A stretch of 64,000 nt of DNA from Chaetomium olivaceum (lineage: Eukaryota; Ascomycota; Sordariomycetes; Sordariales; Chaetomiaceae): positions 1,302,001-1,366,000 of the forward strand of contig JAYWVB010000001.1 of NCBI GenBank assembly GCA_039881045.1, read 5' to 3'. The translations under genes and the position numbers were made by a program. Positions 43,601 through 57,132 of the stretch are shown here, in pieces (positions within the stretch are counted from its first letter, which is position 1; the number at the start of each line of letters is the position of its first letter). The notes under the pieces were generated by a model. The model saw only the letters and a program-made list of their open reading frames with translations. It did no database searches and had not been told where the DNA came from.

Positions 43601-46600
43601 CTCATCGACATCCACCGGTGTCACGATGGATGCCAACAGGGTCAGCGGAAGGTGAGCCGGAGTCGGCAGAAAATAGCCAATTTGAAAGCTCACGGCGACG
43701 GGACTCAGAGGACTTGGAACTTGACAGCCTCTCCGGGCCGTGACCGGGACAGTCACCACCAACCCACACTGTGTCACTACTGCGCAGGAAACGGTATTCA
43801 TGGGGCCTTGTATTGTCAAGGTCCACGCAAGAAGAAGATCCCAAACTTCCGTCGTACGTTCGACCTTCGATGCCTCCCCAGGATGGAAAACTTCGATGCC
43901 CTGTTCCGATCCTCGTCTCCTCTGCTGGGGTTGATATCCACTGCCACATGCATCCTGCACCGTAACGTGCGTTAAACCATGCTCTCGATCGAAGCAACGT
44001 CGATCTCGTGGTTAAAGTGAGACACGGACCCGTGGCTAGGTCTGTACATATTGCTAGATCTCCTGCTGTTTGTCGCCAAATCTCATCTCGATGTATATCC
44101 ACAGAAGCCGTCACGGTGCCCGCGTGCGACCATCCCTCAACAACCACATGGAGGAACGACTCGTCACAGAAAAACAAATAAGCATTTTCCAAGTTCAGCC
44201 CCGGAATCCCAACACGCCAAGCCGCGGCCAGACTGACTCGAGATCCAACTCCGGTCCGGGGAACAGGCCCATGGCGTTGTGGCCGCTGTGTTCCCCAACG
44301 TTGGAATTTCCATCACAGAGACGAAGGATCGCTTGTCGCTTCCTGGGCCTCTCGTTGGCCAACAAACGCTCCAATCGTGCCGCGATACACGCCAACTTGA
44401 ACGGTTTCTGAGAGTCAACAACCAACTGAGAAAGTTGGGTGTTTCATCCACAGTATTTAAGTTCACCAAAGGGAATAACTGCCGCTGTTCTCTGCAAGCG
44501 CAGCACGCGCGCACGCGCTCTGTCTCTGTCCATCATCCAACTACAGCACCCGTGGATATCCCTGACCCTGCTTGCTGCAAGGCGCACGGAGTCTCCGGAA
44601 ATCAAGACCCCCCTGGCCCTCCAAGCGAGGCTGGCGGCAGCTTGCTTGAGCACTGTCACGCTGCAAGTGACGCCTGCAGAGATCCCTGAAGACACGGGAG
44701 TTGAAGAAATGAAGACGCGCTTCCGCACCCAGGGTCTGAAACTCGCTTTCCTGTGCTCTGCAGGTGATGGTGTTGATGTCCCGGTACTTCAATTGCGGGA
44801 AGCTCACAGCCCTAGATTACTCTGTCTGGTTTATTCGGCTTGTTAAGGCTTGAAGGGACTGAAGGGCCGTCAAACGGGATGAGCAAACTGTTCCAAAGCT
44901 CAATCACCACCCAGCCCGGAGCGTTACTCAAAGTTGATGCGAGAAAAAGGGGCGATAAGCACCAGCAACCTTGCGCATGCTGTCGAGAGCTGGGGAGTAT
45001 CACATGTAACTCAACTGTGAGATATCACTTGCATTGCATGTCAACCGCCCACCGCAGCAGCTCACGGCGGGAGCACACCTCCGGCTGCAACCCTCCTTCA
45101 ATCCGATTAACGACGGCTGATCTCCAGCTGCAAGAACTCAACAAGACAGCCGGTTGGCTAATTGAGAGCGGGAAGCTGGAGCAATGGAGTGGGGGTTCCC
45201 AGATGAAGTGTGTTATCCAAATCAGGCTCACATCCGAAATACACAACACCCCTTTGTTCTATCAGAAACGCTTCACATAATCTATTCAAACTTAAACCGC
45301 CTCTCCCGAAAGGTGCCGCGCAAGAAACTCGTCGGCCAGATCGGGATATTTGGTATCCAGGGATCCAAACCGTTGTGTGGCCGGGCCGATCTAACCACGG
45401 GAATGAAGACAGTAATCTCGGTGTATAACGGGGCCTTGTCGATGTATCACCCTCAGAAGCCCACGATCCGGCCAAGGTCGACAACCGGGCAACGTATCCT
45501 AGAACAGACGGACTCTGTGGGCCGAAACCCGCCGCCAGATAGAGATTGCAGATGTCCCCTCTCAAGGGCTGATCTGCCAGCGAACGTTTTGAAGGGTAAA
45601 GGCCATTTGTCAAGTCCATCAACACCGTTTACGACTGTGCCGCTGTCTCTGCGCTGAGAAGGTACAGAACAACAATGTGGATAGATGCCACGTCCCTTGA
45701 ACCTCAACCATGAACTATGAATGTGATCACGGACACAGGGAGCCTTGTTTCTGCTGGCCGCTTGCAAAACTAGTACACTCTACTCATCACAGTCATTGAC
45801 AGCCTCGTAACTCAGAGGCAAGGCTAAAAACCAAGAGATACTAGCTTCTAGTATATATCTGAATGATGAAGAACCAAATGCCTGCTTGGTGTTGGCGTAT
45901 TCCGAGTTCTTGCTGGATTTCACCGTCTCCTGAGGGCACATGGGGCGCTAAGTAATTACAAGCCGTTCGAGCTCAGTCGAGGGGTTGGCACAGTTGACGA
46001 GCGGCAGTTTTGAGTTTGGTCGAGTGTTTGATGTGCTGGGACGGGGCGACGTCGCGAAAAGCAAGATAAATGAGGAACACGCTGCTCCCGCCCCTTCCCT
46101 TCCCTGACTTGTATTTCCGCCATCCCCCGCCGGTCCTTCTCAAGACCCATAGCTCAGTAACGATATCGACCGCGGCCGCAGCCATGGCTACATCGCAACA
46201 CCTATCCCTCACCAGATCACGCCATCCCCGGTGCGCGTAGCGGTTCTTCCAGTAGCCCTCCTCATTCTCACTCCCCAGTGGCCAGCCAAAACAACCGACA
46301 CTGCCGCGACACAACCCAAACCGTTCCCATCTCTACTGCAATCACACCCATCCAATTGGCAGCACCCACTCTAAACCTGTCTCAGCCCCTATTCACCCAA
46401 AGAAACAACATCACCTTCCACCTCCCAACCCCCAACCCCCCCATACCACCGCCTCTAGATCACCAGGCACGCACGAACACAGCAACAAGCCTGGGCACAT
46501 AAACCGAGACGTTCACTCTTCACATCGACATCAACCGCCTCACCAGCCATAAATGAGCACCAAGCCGAGTATGAAGCAACCGGAAACACAGTACACCCAT

Positions 46601-48096
46601 CACCGGCTCCAGGGTGAGTGGCCGACGGGCAGAGGGCCGTAGGCTGGTAGTAAACCAAGAAGTAAACTCGGAAAATAAATATAACCGGTATCAGAAAGGC
46701 TCGTTCGTGCTGGTCCAAAAGAAACGAGGAAACTGATTTGATAGCGGAACTTGGGTAAATAGTGAGGGGGTGTGTAACAACTTGAAACGGGTGGTGGTAA
46801 AGTGGAAGAAAAGTAAACTACCCAAGAATGGGTGTTATAGTAACAGGGTGACTGATCCACTTCACACACTGGGAATATGTACAGGATATTATCGTCAGAC
46901 TTTAATGTCGATGTCTTGAACTACATCTTACTGTCTTAATGTCTGTCCAAGACTTCTCAATACTATCCAATGAAGGTCGCTCATCGGCGGTTGTTGCTGA
47001 GTCCACATTACAGAACGTGGTATATTTGCGGGTGACTACCACCTCCCATCTTCTGATGTGAACATTGTGTGAGCAGGGAGTGGCAACCGCGAGGCTTACG
47101 CTAGGGTGAAGTGGGTTGAGATTCGACCGCCATGATTCAGGGGTAGTTAATGGCTGTTGTTCTGGAAGCTCATGTTAGTTATGTGCATTGGTAACATGAT
47201 AGTAGCAAGTCGTGAGCAGAGGAAGCTCAACCAATTGACAGAGTTGGTAACCACTAAGTTAAGGGTTACTCGGCCACGGTGCGCCGACGCTGGAGCTCCT
47301 TAAAGACAGACTGGTCACAAAAGCCAGCGTAAACTTCAGGCTGTGAGACTCTACATCGACGATATATAACGACTGACTTTCGAGATACAAGACAGTGCAT
47401 GGCCAATGTGATATCTGAATCGAAATGACTTGCAACATGGCATAACGCGGGTAAAATATGACCCGATTAATATCATTTGAACCCCCCCCCAATGCTGCCA
47501 TACCAAAGATATTGCCACTAGCCTTCGATACGCACCACTCAGCCCTCTTTCCATACCCCCTCCCAGACCCTCAACCATGAGGATTTTATCTGCCCGCGGC
47601 CCGAGGCGTCAGTTCCGTCCGGCTTCGGCCGGGCCCCGCTTCTCCGCACCCCCGGCCGACTCCAAATGTCACCGGAGGGCGTCGGTAGTTTAACATGTGA
47701 TATGATATCGGGATCGGCTATTCTGTCGTCATACCCGATGACTCACCTGCGGGAAGGAGTGAGTGACGGCGACAGTCCACAATATATCTATCTACCTTTG
47801 CGGCCAGCCAACTTACCCCGTGCACGTACTTACCACTGCGGTTACCAGGCGCTTCAAGACAGGCAGACAGACAGACACTTTTCACAACAGCAATACTCAC
47901 GCTCCTCGACAGCTCACAGCTCTCTCGGGAGACTCACAACCCCCCTCCCTACCTTTCAACAACAACACTCCCATCCCATCCCAGGACTACTACTCAACCA
48001 ACACACGCACCCATTCCCAACCCCCCCCCTCCCACCCCCTTTTCCCAACAGAACCAGCCAAGCAACCAACCAACCAGCCAGCCAGCGACGGACACA
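40650..48096. other. 7.4-kb region without a supportable gene
   Basis: Spacer between ApsA (minus) and the dehalogenase (plus). I read all six frames here: open frames up to 271 codons exist but show no domain, no codon-position pattern and no consistent introns. No tRNA cloverleaf or 5S rRNA noticed. The outer few hundred nt must include both promoters. Could hold long non-coding transcripts or fast-evolving genes; nothing seen. Confidence 0.4.
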
Positions 48097-48914
48097 ATGC
48101 CCCCGCGCATCCACCCCCTCGGCCCGACCATCCCGACCATCCAAGCGCTAACCTTCGACCTCTTCGGCACGGCCGTCGACTGGCGCAGCTCCATCACGGC
48201 GGCGCTCACCACCGCCGCCGCGCACAAGCTCGCCTCGCCAGCCTTCGCCGCCCTCCCGAAGCCACGCAAGCCCACCTGCGGGCCCTCACCGCGCAGGACT
48301 GGGCCGCCTTCGCGCAGCGCTGGCGCGACGCCTACAGCGCCTTCACCCGGTCCTTCGCGCCCGGCACGACGCCCTGGAAGGACGTGGACACGCTGCACCG
48401 CGAGAGCCTGGGGGCGCTGCTGGGGGAGCTGGGGCTGGCGGGGGTGTGGGATGAGCGGGAGTTGGATGCGCTCAGCCGCAGCTGGCATTTTCTGGCGCCG
48501 TGGCCGGATGTTGGGGAAGGGATGCGCCGGTTGAATGGGAGGTTCGTGACGGCGAGCTTGTCGAACGGGAATACGGCGCTGCTGGAGGATCTGGATGCGC
48601 ACGCGCGGCTGGGGCTGAGGCGGTTGATTTCGGCGGAGGACTTCAAGCAGTACAAGCCGAGCGGGGAGGTGTATCTGGGGGCGTGTAGGATGTTGGGGCT
48701 GGAGCCGGCGCAGGTGGCTATGGTGGCGGCGCACTTGCACGATCTGGCGGCCGCGAGGGAGTACGGGATGAGGACGGTGTACGTCGAGCGGCCTGGGGAA
48801 GGGGAGTGGAAGGTGGATGAGGAGAGGTACGTGCAGGCGAGGGAGTGGGTTGATGTATGGGTTGCCGAGGGGGAGGGGGGCTTCGAGGAGGTTGCGAAGC
48901 GACTTGGGGCGTGA
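48097..48914 (+). CDS. Haloacid dehalogenase-like hydrolase, type II (2-haloacid dehalogenase family), one frameshift
   Basis: Start MPPRIHPLGPTIPTIQ at 48097; stop after EEVAKRLGA at 48914. Motif I is ALTFDLFGTAVDW, where the first Asp is the nucleophile. One frame change near 48262 (LP then EATQAHLRALTAQDW) needs a single added C. The cap region reads WAAFAQRWRDAYSAFTRSFA. Motif II is TASLSNGNTALL (Ser and Asn), motif III has the Lys of EDFKQYKPSGEVYLGA, and motif IV is MVAAHLHDLAAAREYGMRTV with acidic Asp. The combination matches (S)-2-haloacid dehalogenases, which hydrolyse 2-haloacids to hydroxy acids; many fungal members have other, untested substrates. About 272 codons after correction, slightly longer than bacterial enzymes. 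Family call firm, substrate unknown. Confidence 0.88.
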
Positions 48915-51900
48915 AGGGTTGTCTGGCGTCCAGGGGCACCTCGGCTCGCAGGTTCCTTATGTTAGCAGTACACGCAGAATTGTCGAACGAGTTGAGTACG
49001 TCTTTGAAGATGGCGATGAGGGTTGGTGTTACAGATCTATCCACTTGGGAGTGGGGCGGGTCATTCCCGGACCGAGAAGCGGTGTTCACAACATGGGGCG
49101 TAAAGTTCAAACCCCATGGCCGGTGAAGTAATGATTGGGGTTGCGCTGGTGAACATCTTTCGTCGGTATCTCTCTTGGTCAAGCTCATGTCCAAGACCGG
49201 ACTCGGTGACTGCTACCCATGCTCGTAAGACGGATTTAAAACAGCTTCGAGTCCACGATCGAACAATGGGAAAAGAGCTTGCCGCCACGTGCGTTGATCA
49301 GTTCTCACATTTTACGTCGCGGGTGAAAACTAGACTCGAAGTCGAGGGGGTCGCTCCGAGAAACGTTGCTTTTGTTTCCTGTGCGATCACCATACCAAGT
49401 TTAGGTCAACAGCATGCGCGTCTCGGCAACGCAGAGAACGCCAATGACTCGTCACGATCTCGGGTGTCACTGGACAGTATGGCCATAGGATAACCTGCTT
49501 TGGGAAAACGGTGAGCGCGTCTTGGCCCGAGTCAAAGGCATGTCTCAAGTGGCCGATACTTTCGAGACCCATGCACCCGAGAGCAAACGCAGCAGCCGTA
49601 CGTACACATACACCACCGAATTACACCGAGCTCGACGAGAACGGTCCGGGCCATGGGGCCGCCTCTAAGCTAGGGGTGAGGGCACGGCGGCGCGAGACCT
49701 CCATCGCACTGGCAATCAAGCAGGCATGCGCGGACATTCAAGCTTCATGCTTGAATCTTCTGGGTGTGAAGCAGGCGAGAGGTCTCGTGCTCCATTTCTG
49801 CCAAGTGCGGACCGGGCATCGATGGACATCGATGCCGGGCAGGCGCGGGGAAAAGTGAGCTATTGCGTCGAGCACCGTGTCTCGCCTGTTTCAGCGTCAG
49901 CATCGGGTGGCCCTTCTCGATCGATCTGAGCCGTTGGCCGCCGCATACGCAGGGTCCGCCATTGCGGTGTACAATCCGCGCAAGCACAACGTCAGCTCGT
50001 TGGACTGGGGAGCGTGGTTGTGCTTTCACAACATGCAGTTGGAAACCCGGCGGGAAGTGGTTTGTTTGACAGAAGACGGCTTGCAAGGGCCTCGCCTCGT
50101 CGATTCAAGGTGTTGGCGACTCGCCCCGATTGGGCAGCGCCGGTATCCGGTTTGTACGGGAACCCGGGCTTGTTGCCCCTCAACCCCGCCGTGAGGGAGC
50201 TTCGAAGCACCTGCAGGTATCCAGTACCCCGGGTGACTTGGGGTCGTCGAGCTGCGACCTGTGCGCATCCATTTGCCGTATGCACGGGGCACATGTTAAG
50301 GTGACGGTTGCGACTGGACACGCAGATTCAAACCCGCTGCCAACTCAAGACGGGAAATGTTGACGAGTCAGAACAGCAGGTTGAGTGTTGCGGGGGAGTG
50401 TCTGAACCCCGAGTCTTGGCCAAGTGTTCCATGATGTGTTGCCCTCGAGACTCACCTCGACGACCAACTCGTCACCTTCAACTCGAGTCGGCCTGTTGCC
50501 GAGGTACTCGATGTTTCCGAAATGTCACTCCGTGTTTTGTCCTTGTCGTGACCCTGCAGCTGGCCCGTCAAGGGCATAATCGAGGCCAGAAGGATTGGTC
50601 AACTGGTCGCGGACGGTGGCCATTATCGCCCCAACGGGTCGGCACCGGCACCCGGACCCGCCGACTCAAACTGGAAGTTGTCGACCGCGCGATTGATTGT
50701 TTTTATCCACAGTCCGGTCCAACTGGGTGAGATGTGAGGAATCGTCCGATGGTCTTCCGAGCTATTAGCCTTCTTGCCTGGTCGGATCACCATCGCGGAT
50801 TCCGATAAGCCAGAGGCCGCCGAGACGGTGTAATTCTGTTGGCGGTTCTTGCCGTGCGCAACCTATCAGAAAAAAAGAAGAAAAAAAGAACTCGGTGGCT
50901 TGGAGGTCGGTCGGTCGGTCTTGGATATTGGGAGACCACTTGTGGACGGGAGCGGACGTCCCGCTGGGGTGCATTTGAGAGTGACAGGTAATCAACAGGT
51001 CAAATTGTGGGGATATGGGGATACTGTGCAGGTAATCTGTAGGTATGTATAGGTAAGTTATTTTATCATGGATATCAGAATAACTACAGATTAGCATGGA
51101 TCTCATCCCCGTCCTCGAACTTGTTGCTGTCGTGATCGAGGCGCAGAGCGGGACCTCATCCGGCCATTGCCTGAATGGATCGAAATCTGCGTGCGATCTT
51201 GGAGGGTTTTGTGCATCGGCGCACAACAAAAATGGAGCCCTACTACCTTAACTATTTCGACTCGAAAGGCGGGAAGGTCGAGTTGTGTGGTTGGCGACAA
51301 GCTGCACCCAGACGGGAAACAGCAGCCGCGGGGAGCTGCGCGCGCAGGGAGTGGCTGATCTTTCTGGTCGGTCTGGTCTCAACGGGACCGCTCGCCTTGT
51401 GGCAAGTCCCGCTCTTTGCAAACGCCCTTGCTCGGCCGGCTCCTGCATGGAGAAATGGCATGTCCTGTCCAGCCCAGCACGCCCAGGCATGGAATGGAAG
51501 GCAGGAGGAGCTCCCCTTGAACGCGGGGGCCATGGACCTCCCTCCACCTTCTTTACGCGCCATCTGCTTGCTTACACAGTCCACGGGTAGGCAGTGGCAT
51601 GGAGTAGCATGGCAGGAGGCAGGTCCCGTTGCTTTTACTAGCAGATCCCACATCCACGAGGCCATGGGATAGGCCATGGGATAGGCCGTGGGAGAGGCCA
51701 TGGGTATGGAATTAAGTGATGCGCAGTGCCGAGCCGAGTCTGCGAGTTGTCCTGGATTGGACTTCTCCTGATGGATGGTGGGTGTAAAGCAATCGAAGTG
51801 TGGGCGGTTTTGGCGGGGCACGAGACGCCTTGTTCGCCGTCTTCCTCTTCTTCCCAGGTTCCCTTTTAAAACTCGCTCCAACCCGGGATGTCTATGTTGT

Positions 51901-52719
51901 TGCGACCCCAGGCCTTGTCTTGTCCCCCCCCCCTCCCCCCTCTTCCTGTCCAAGCTCCGCGCCAAAAAGCATGAACAGCTAGGGCACCTGTCCTCGTCCG
52001 CCCAGCTCTCTCGTCCCGAATCAATCGGCTGCCCGTGCGCTCTCGGCTTTCCCTGACAGCTGCCCTGCGAGCCTGAGCCTGCACACCTGCGGTCCTTTTA
52101 TCCTAGCCAAGTCCAGCCCGCCTTCGCAATCACCCGACATCGTCCCCGGGTCTGGCCAAGCAATACCCAGTGCAATCCCTACCACCCCAGGAGCCCAGCA
52201 AAAGACTCCCTGTTGCTTTCAAAAGACGAGACCACCCATTTGGTCAATACTTGCTCCACAGCTCTCCATCGCCAAAGGCTTGCTTGTCCACCGCCAGCCC
52301 AAGCCATCCCTACACAGTAAACCACCTAACCCCGGCTGGTTATCGCTGTCCCTCTTTTCCCGCTTGCAGCGAGGATTTCCGCCGACCACCGACATCTCGC
52401 CGCCGCCGAGAATCCCCGTCTCATTCCACTTCTCGCTCCCACCTCCTACGCTATTCTCCTGTCCGAGTCCAGGCTCGACGCGAAGAAAGGTCTATCTTGG
52501 GTCGTCATCGTCCCGTTGCAGCCGTGTTCTGTTTTTATTTTATTTTTTTACTTTTTGGGTGCTGCACACATCTCATCGAGCCCCTCATCGGCTGATCCTA
52601 GCTCCCCCTGAGCTCGGTGCCACCTCCACGCTCCTCCTGCTGGTTCCCCCCGTCCGATAACCGCACCAAGTCGCCCAAAACACCGAACGACGACGCGATC
52701 CCTCACAAACACAGCCAAG
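48915..52719. other. 3.8-kb region without a supportable gene; contains the ras-2 promoter/leader
   Basis: No conserved protein seen. A 12-bp tandem repeat lies at 51661-51708. The 600 nt before 52720 are pyrimidine-rich (CT/CCT runs), typical of a long fungal 5' leader of a Ras gene. Confidence 0.4.
51661..51708. repeat. 12-bp tandem repeat (GCCATGGGATAG)n
   Basis: Four copies: two exact, one GCCGTGGGAGAG, and one partial. Confidence 0.85.
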
Positions 52720-53553
52720 ATGGCGGGCAAGATGGTACTATACAAACTGGTGGTGCTCGGAGACGGTGGTGTAGGGAAGACAGCCCTCACAATCCAGCTT
52801 TGCCTGCAGCATTTCGTCGAAACGGTACGCTTTCCTGTCATTGACTCCCCGCTCACCCTTCTTGGACGCAGTTGCGGCTGTTCAGACGAGGCCTTCTACT
52901 GCCACAATGCGGCTGCTGCATGGAACGCTCGCTGACGTACCCCGTCCCATTAGTACGACCCGACCATTGAGGATTCCTACCGGAAGCAGGCCGTGATAGA
53001 CAACCAGGCGTGCATGCTAGAGGTGTTGGACACGGCCGGGCAAGAAGAGTACACAGCACTACGAGACCAGTGGATCCGCGATGGCGAGGGCTTCGTCCTG
53101 GTGTACAGCATCTCGTCGCGGTCGTCTTTCACGCGCATCAAGCGGTTCCACCACCAGATTCAGAGGGTCAAGGAGTCAACAGCCTCGTCGCCTTCCTACC
53201 CCGGGTCGCCGATCTCGGCTGCCAACCCGGCGGCACCCGTTCCCATCATGCTCGTTGGAAACAAGAGCGACCGCATCGCCGAGCGGGAAGTCTCGACGCA
53301 AGAGGGACATGCGCTAGCGCGCGAGCTCGGATGCGAGTTCGTCGAGGCGTCAGCCAAAAACTACATCAACGTTGACAAGGCCTTCTACGACGTGGTCAGG
53401 ATTCTGCGTCGGCAGCGACAGGCGGCCTCTCAACCGCTGTCTCCCACAGGCAGCAGCAGGTACGAAGCATCCAGGAGGACCGACTCGAGCGTCCAGTCAG
53501 AAAAGGGCCGTTATCGACGAGAGCGCCGCAACCGAGGGTGTGTCATATTATGA
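52720..53553 (+). CDS. ras-2: Ras-family small GTPase, RAS-2 type, 234 aa
   Basis: Exons 52720-52824 and 52954-53553; the intron (52825-52953) has a GTACGC donor, GCTGAC branch and CATTAG acceptor, phase 0. Intact. P-loop GDGGVGKT; effector loop YDPTIEDSYRKQ (split from HFVET by the intron); switch II LDTAGQEEYTALRDQW; NKSD and ASAKNYINV guanine-specificity motifs. An insert of about 20 residues between the two latter regions (SSPSYPGSPISAANPAAPVP) is typical of fungal RAS-2 proteins. The hypervariable tail is Ser/Arg-rich and ends CVIL. RAS-2/RasB GTPases control hyphal growth, conidiation and wall integrity. A terminal Leu in the CaaX box favours geranylgeranylation; no second palmitoylation Cys is seen next to it. 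Confidence 0.95.
52825..52953 (+). other. Intron in ras-2
   Basis: 129 nt, GTACGC donor, GCTGAC branch, TTAG acceptor. It falls in the codon gap before the effector loop YDPTIE. Confidence 0.9.
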
Positions 53554-56500
53554 GCGGCGACAGCAGCAAACCTCTTTTTTTGTTTTTGCCGCAGCTCTTC
53601 TCGTCTGCTCACCTCGCCACCGAAACCTGTCCGTGGTTCGCACACTCTTGCTTCTTCTCATACCACCATTTTCGCGCTCGAAGGAAGGCCAAACTGGTCA
53701 TCTCGGACCGATATGGCACAAGTGGCAATCTCCTGCAGCTTTGAGAACCTTCCACTCGGGTCACCGATAGCCGCCACCCCGGTCTCTTCCGATTTTCTTG
53801 ATCATACCCACCACCATTTATTTTCCTTGGACCACCAGACACATACCGACTCTCCATCCGGCGAATGGCGCATGAACCAAAAGAGGGCATCATTGGGGCG
53901 TAAATATCCATCTAAATCATGGAGACGGGTGCACTTTTCTTTTCCTTTTTGTTCTTTTTTATCTCTGGAGGAGAGTTTTTGTTTCAGACCCCGGCGGCTC
54001 TAGGAATCATGAGGGGATAGGAAATGCTTTCAGGATCAAAGTGGCTCTTTAGGCCACTTGTCTTGGGACGCCGAGTCAAGGCGCGCAAAGCGCGAGCGAG
54101 GTCGAAGGTTAACCCCGGCCGAGGTGTGGAAAGACGGACAAGAAAGAGGCAAATAGCCCATGGGAGGAAAGGGACGAGATGGCATTACACTTTGGACAAG
54201 GCGTGGCGTTGGTCTATTACCCCCCATCCCCTACCTTACCTAGTCAGGAAACCTTCCAAATCACCAAAAAGGAAGTTGTCGGAAGGTAGACGTGCTTGCA
54301 CAAGGACGAATAAAAAAAAACCAACCAAACCCCAACTCCTGCTCCCCCATCATGACTTGTGTGTGGTGTTTTTTCCTTTCTTTTGCAAAGTTCGACCCAC
54401 CTTACCTTGTTCGGCGTGCAACCCGGTAGCTAGTGCAGGCGAGCCCACCCGGATGCTTGACATTGCAGTAGTGTGCGAGTGTTTCCCTGGCCCTTGACAA
54501 CACATACATCAGGTACAGTAAGGTCGAAAAGGCAAAGCTGTTTGTCCAAGAGATTGGATAGGCTGGAGCAGGAGGGTTGCCCCGCAAGTCAATCAAGGAT
54601 TGCATCTTGTGTGTGGCAGGGGGACAAGAGCATGGCGGTGCCTGCCGGGTCTGCGCTGGGTGTGTTTTCCTGGGTTGTGAGGGATTTTGGTTCTTCTGTT
54701 GGTTTGTCCTGGGTCGAAATTTGGCTTCGACTGGCAAAGGAGGGTAATGAAACGTTGAACTCGGGGGCTCAGCGGAAGTCAAATCTCAAAAGTTGCAGAT
54801 TCTTATTTTAGGGGACGGCTACCGTTGCAGAGACCCAAACGGGCTCAGGATCTGGATGAACACCCTACTAATACTGATTGTTTCTCCAACCCGTTTTATT
54901 CCATCTCCGATCCCATGCCGGTTAGCTACCTTACCTTAGGTAAGTAAGGTAGGTAGCAAATCCGGGAAGTTTCATCATTTTTCCCTTTGCATTCTTTCTC
55001 TTCCTTCCCAAGTTCCTTCCTTCTCTGACCCTGAACTCACTGCACTACAACACAACACAACACACCAGAAGGCTGGCAAGTCGCGAACTTGAGCCTCTCC
55101 CCTTCTTTCCCTCCCCGGCGAAGTCAACGAGTGGGGCAACTGGGTTAGGATTTCAGTTTAACTCGTTAGAGCCAACCAGTCTTGGCCCGAGTGGGCATGC
55201 TGCACCCCACTTGGTGCGAGCTTTGGTGGGGCAGGATCTCCCCATTCTTCCCCCACCTGTGGACCCACCTGTAGACCCACCAGCCCCGCACACACACAGA
55301 GCAATTTGCCCATTTGGCCATTTGCCCGTCCCCAACATTGCATTGCACTGGCCAAAAAGCGCACAATGCTGATGAATTTGACTTTGCAGAAAGGGAAAGC
55401 AATGGAGCTTGGGGCTTCTCGCCAAGCCTCCATTTTCTCCTCTTTTTGACATCCACTGTCATCCAGGGACAACCCAAAAATGCGAACGAGCATTTCGAGG
55501 CGTCCCATGCTGCATTTGGCTATGAAGACCCGAGACCTGACAACGCCAGGCATCTAACCATGTCTCAGATCTCGACGCTCCTTTGGCTAGCAACTTGGCT
55601 GTTCCCATTTTCGACATCCTAATTCTTGTCCCGATCTCTTATTCGTTTAGTTAGTGGCGTTTAGTTCATTCAGCGTTCCTCGTCTCTCGCCAACCACGAC
55701 CCAGGACCCTTTTGATCCATCTCCGCCATCTTTCTTTTGACGATGGATACTCGTACGAAGTACGAAGATACATATGGAGAAAAGACCTCATAAGGCATGC
55801 TGTGCTGTGTGTGTTGTCCTTGTACACTGGCAAAAGTATAGTCGCATCCTGCGGTTCTTCTCTCGGCCGGCACGGACGACACCTGCTTCCGAAATCCCAT
55901 CAAGATCTGCCAATGAGATAGTGAAATTCTCCATGCATCTTTTTCTTTCTCTTTCCGTCCCCCCAACGGCGCCGGAGTTAAGTGAGTTAGTGACGCGGCG
56001 TCCTTTGAGCTGCAGCAACAGCCAAAATCCTGGAAGACGATCCATCAATCAAACTTGCGAACAGGTCCTCTCATTGCAACAAGCCAGTCTGTGCTCTCGC
56101 AGCTTGCATTCACACCGGTCGGCCTACACGGCATCCTTCCCTTTAGTGTGTGTCAACCTTCGACAGGGTCGGCTAAAAGAGAGAGCAAGAGATCTCTTTT
56201 CGTGGAAAAGCTCGGCAAGCCAACGTCCTGTCAAACCCGCAGCAGTCGTCAGTCGACCCGGGAATGCCCATCCCTGGTTGATGGCGAATGAAAAGCAGAT
56301 AATTTCCTTCCGGAAGTTTTTCTTCCCAAATCGTGTTGGCCCGACTACACCAAGGACGAGGAATGCGTGGCCACCCTCATTCTGTCAAACCCAAACTCCA
56401 AACTCAGATTCGGCGGGACCGGAAGAGCGGTTGATGCTTCCACGGATTGCTTATTCCGCCACAGTCCTCCAACGGTCTGCTGTCAGACGCACATCCGGCT

Positions 56501-56710
56501 CCTCCCGGCCTGCAAGAGGCCGTTGTCATCCAATTTCCTCCCAGCGATAGTTAACCTCCCCCAACCCCAACCCACCCAGGGACCGTTCCAAAAGATGACC
56601 GATGAAAGAACGAGGTCCAGCCTCTCCCGAACTCACTCCCCCCAGCCCTGCCGCCCCCGGGAAGGCTGAACGCCAAACCTGCAAAAGCCAGCCAGCTCGC
56701 TCTAGTCTAA

Positions 56711-56732
56711 CCAGCCAGCCAGCCAGCCAGCC
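56711..56732. repeat. (CAGC)n microsatellite
   Basis: Five tandem CCAG/CAGC units in a CT/CCAG-rich stretch. Confidence 0.8.
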
Positions 56733-57110
56733 CTCGCCTGGGGTCCGGCCCTCGGAACCCGGACCCCGGACCCCGGCACCCGGCCCCCCTGCCGGCAACC
56801 TCCTAACCCGGACCCAGCCGCACCCCCATCGCGCGCCGCACACCGCTCGTCGGAGACCTCTCCGAGCTCTTTCCAAGCTCCCTGCCTTGCCTGCCCCCCC
56901 CTTCCACCTCACGACGCTAAAAAAACGTGACCAAAACCCGCCCAACCCTCCCTGGTCCCGTCGTACCCGGGGACCTGGTCCGGCTGTCTTCCGCGCTGAC
57001 AACCCCCCCCCCTTCCCCGGCGCCCTCCCTCGCCGCTTCGGCTCGGCAACTCTCTTTGGACGCGTGCCCGTGCCCATGGGTTGGGCCGGTAGGCGGGGAA
57101 GGTGAATGAG

Positions 57111-57132
57111 TGAGATGAGATGAGATGAGATG
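57111..57132. repeat. (TGAGA)n microsatellite
   Basis: Four tandem TGAGA pentamers. Confidence 0.85.

Noticed and set aside
49090..49130. tRNA-like TTCAAACCCC word
   Set aside because: The flanking sequence does not form a T-stem or acceptor stem; no cloverleaf can be drawn. A similar word near 50327 fails the same way.
51252..51965. 237-codon minus-strand open frame
   Set aside because: It reads through the 12-bp repeat (MASPTAYPMAYPMAS) and has no recognisable domain or intron context.
56526..57105. Opposed open frames of 167 and 183 codons
   Set aside because: Pro/Arg/Gly low-complexity on both strands in a GC-rich stretch; no domain.
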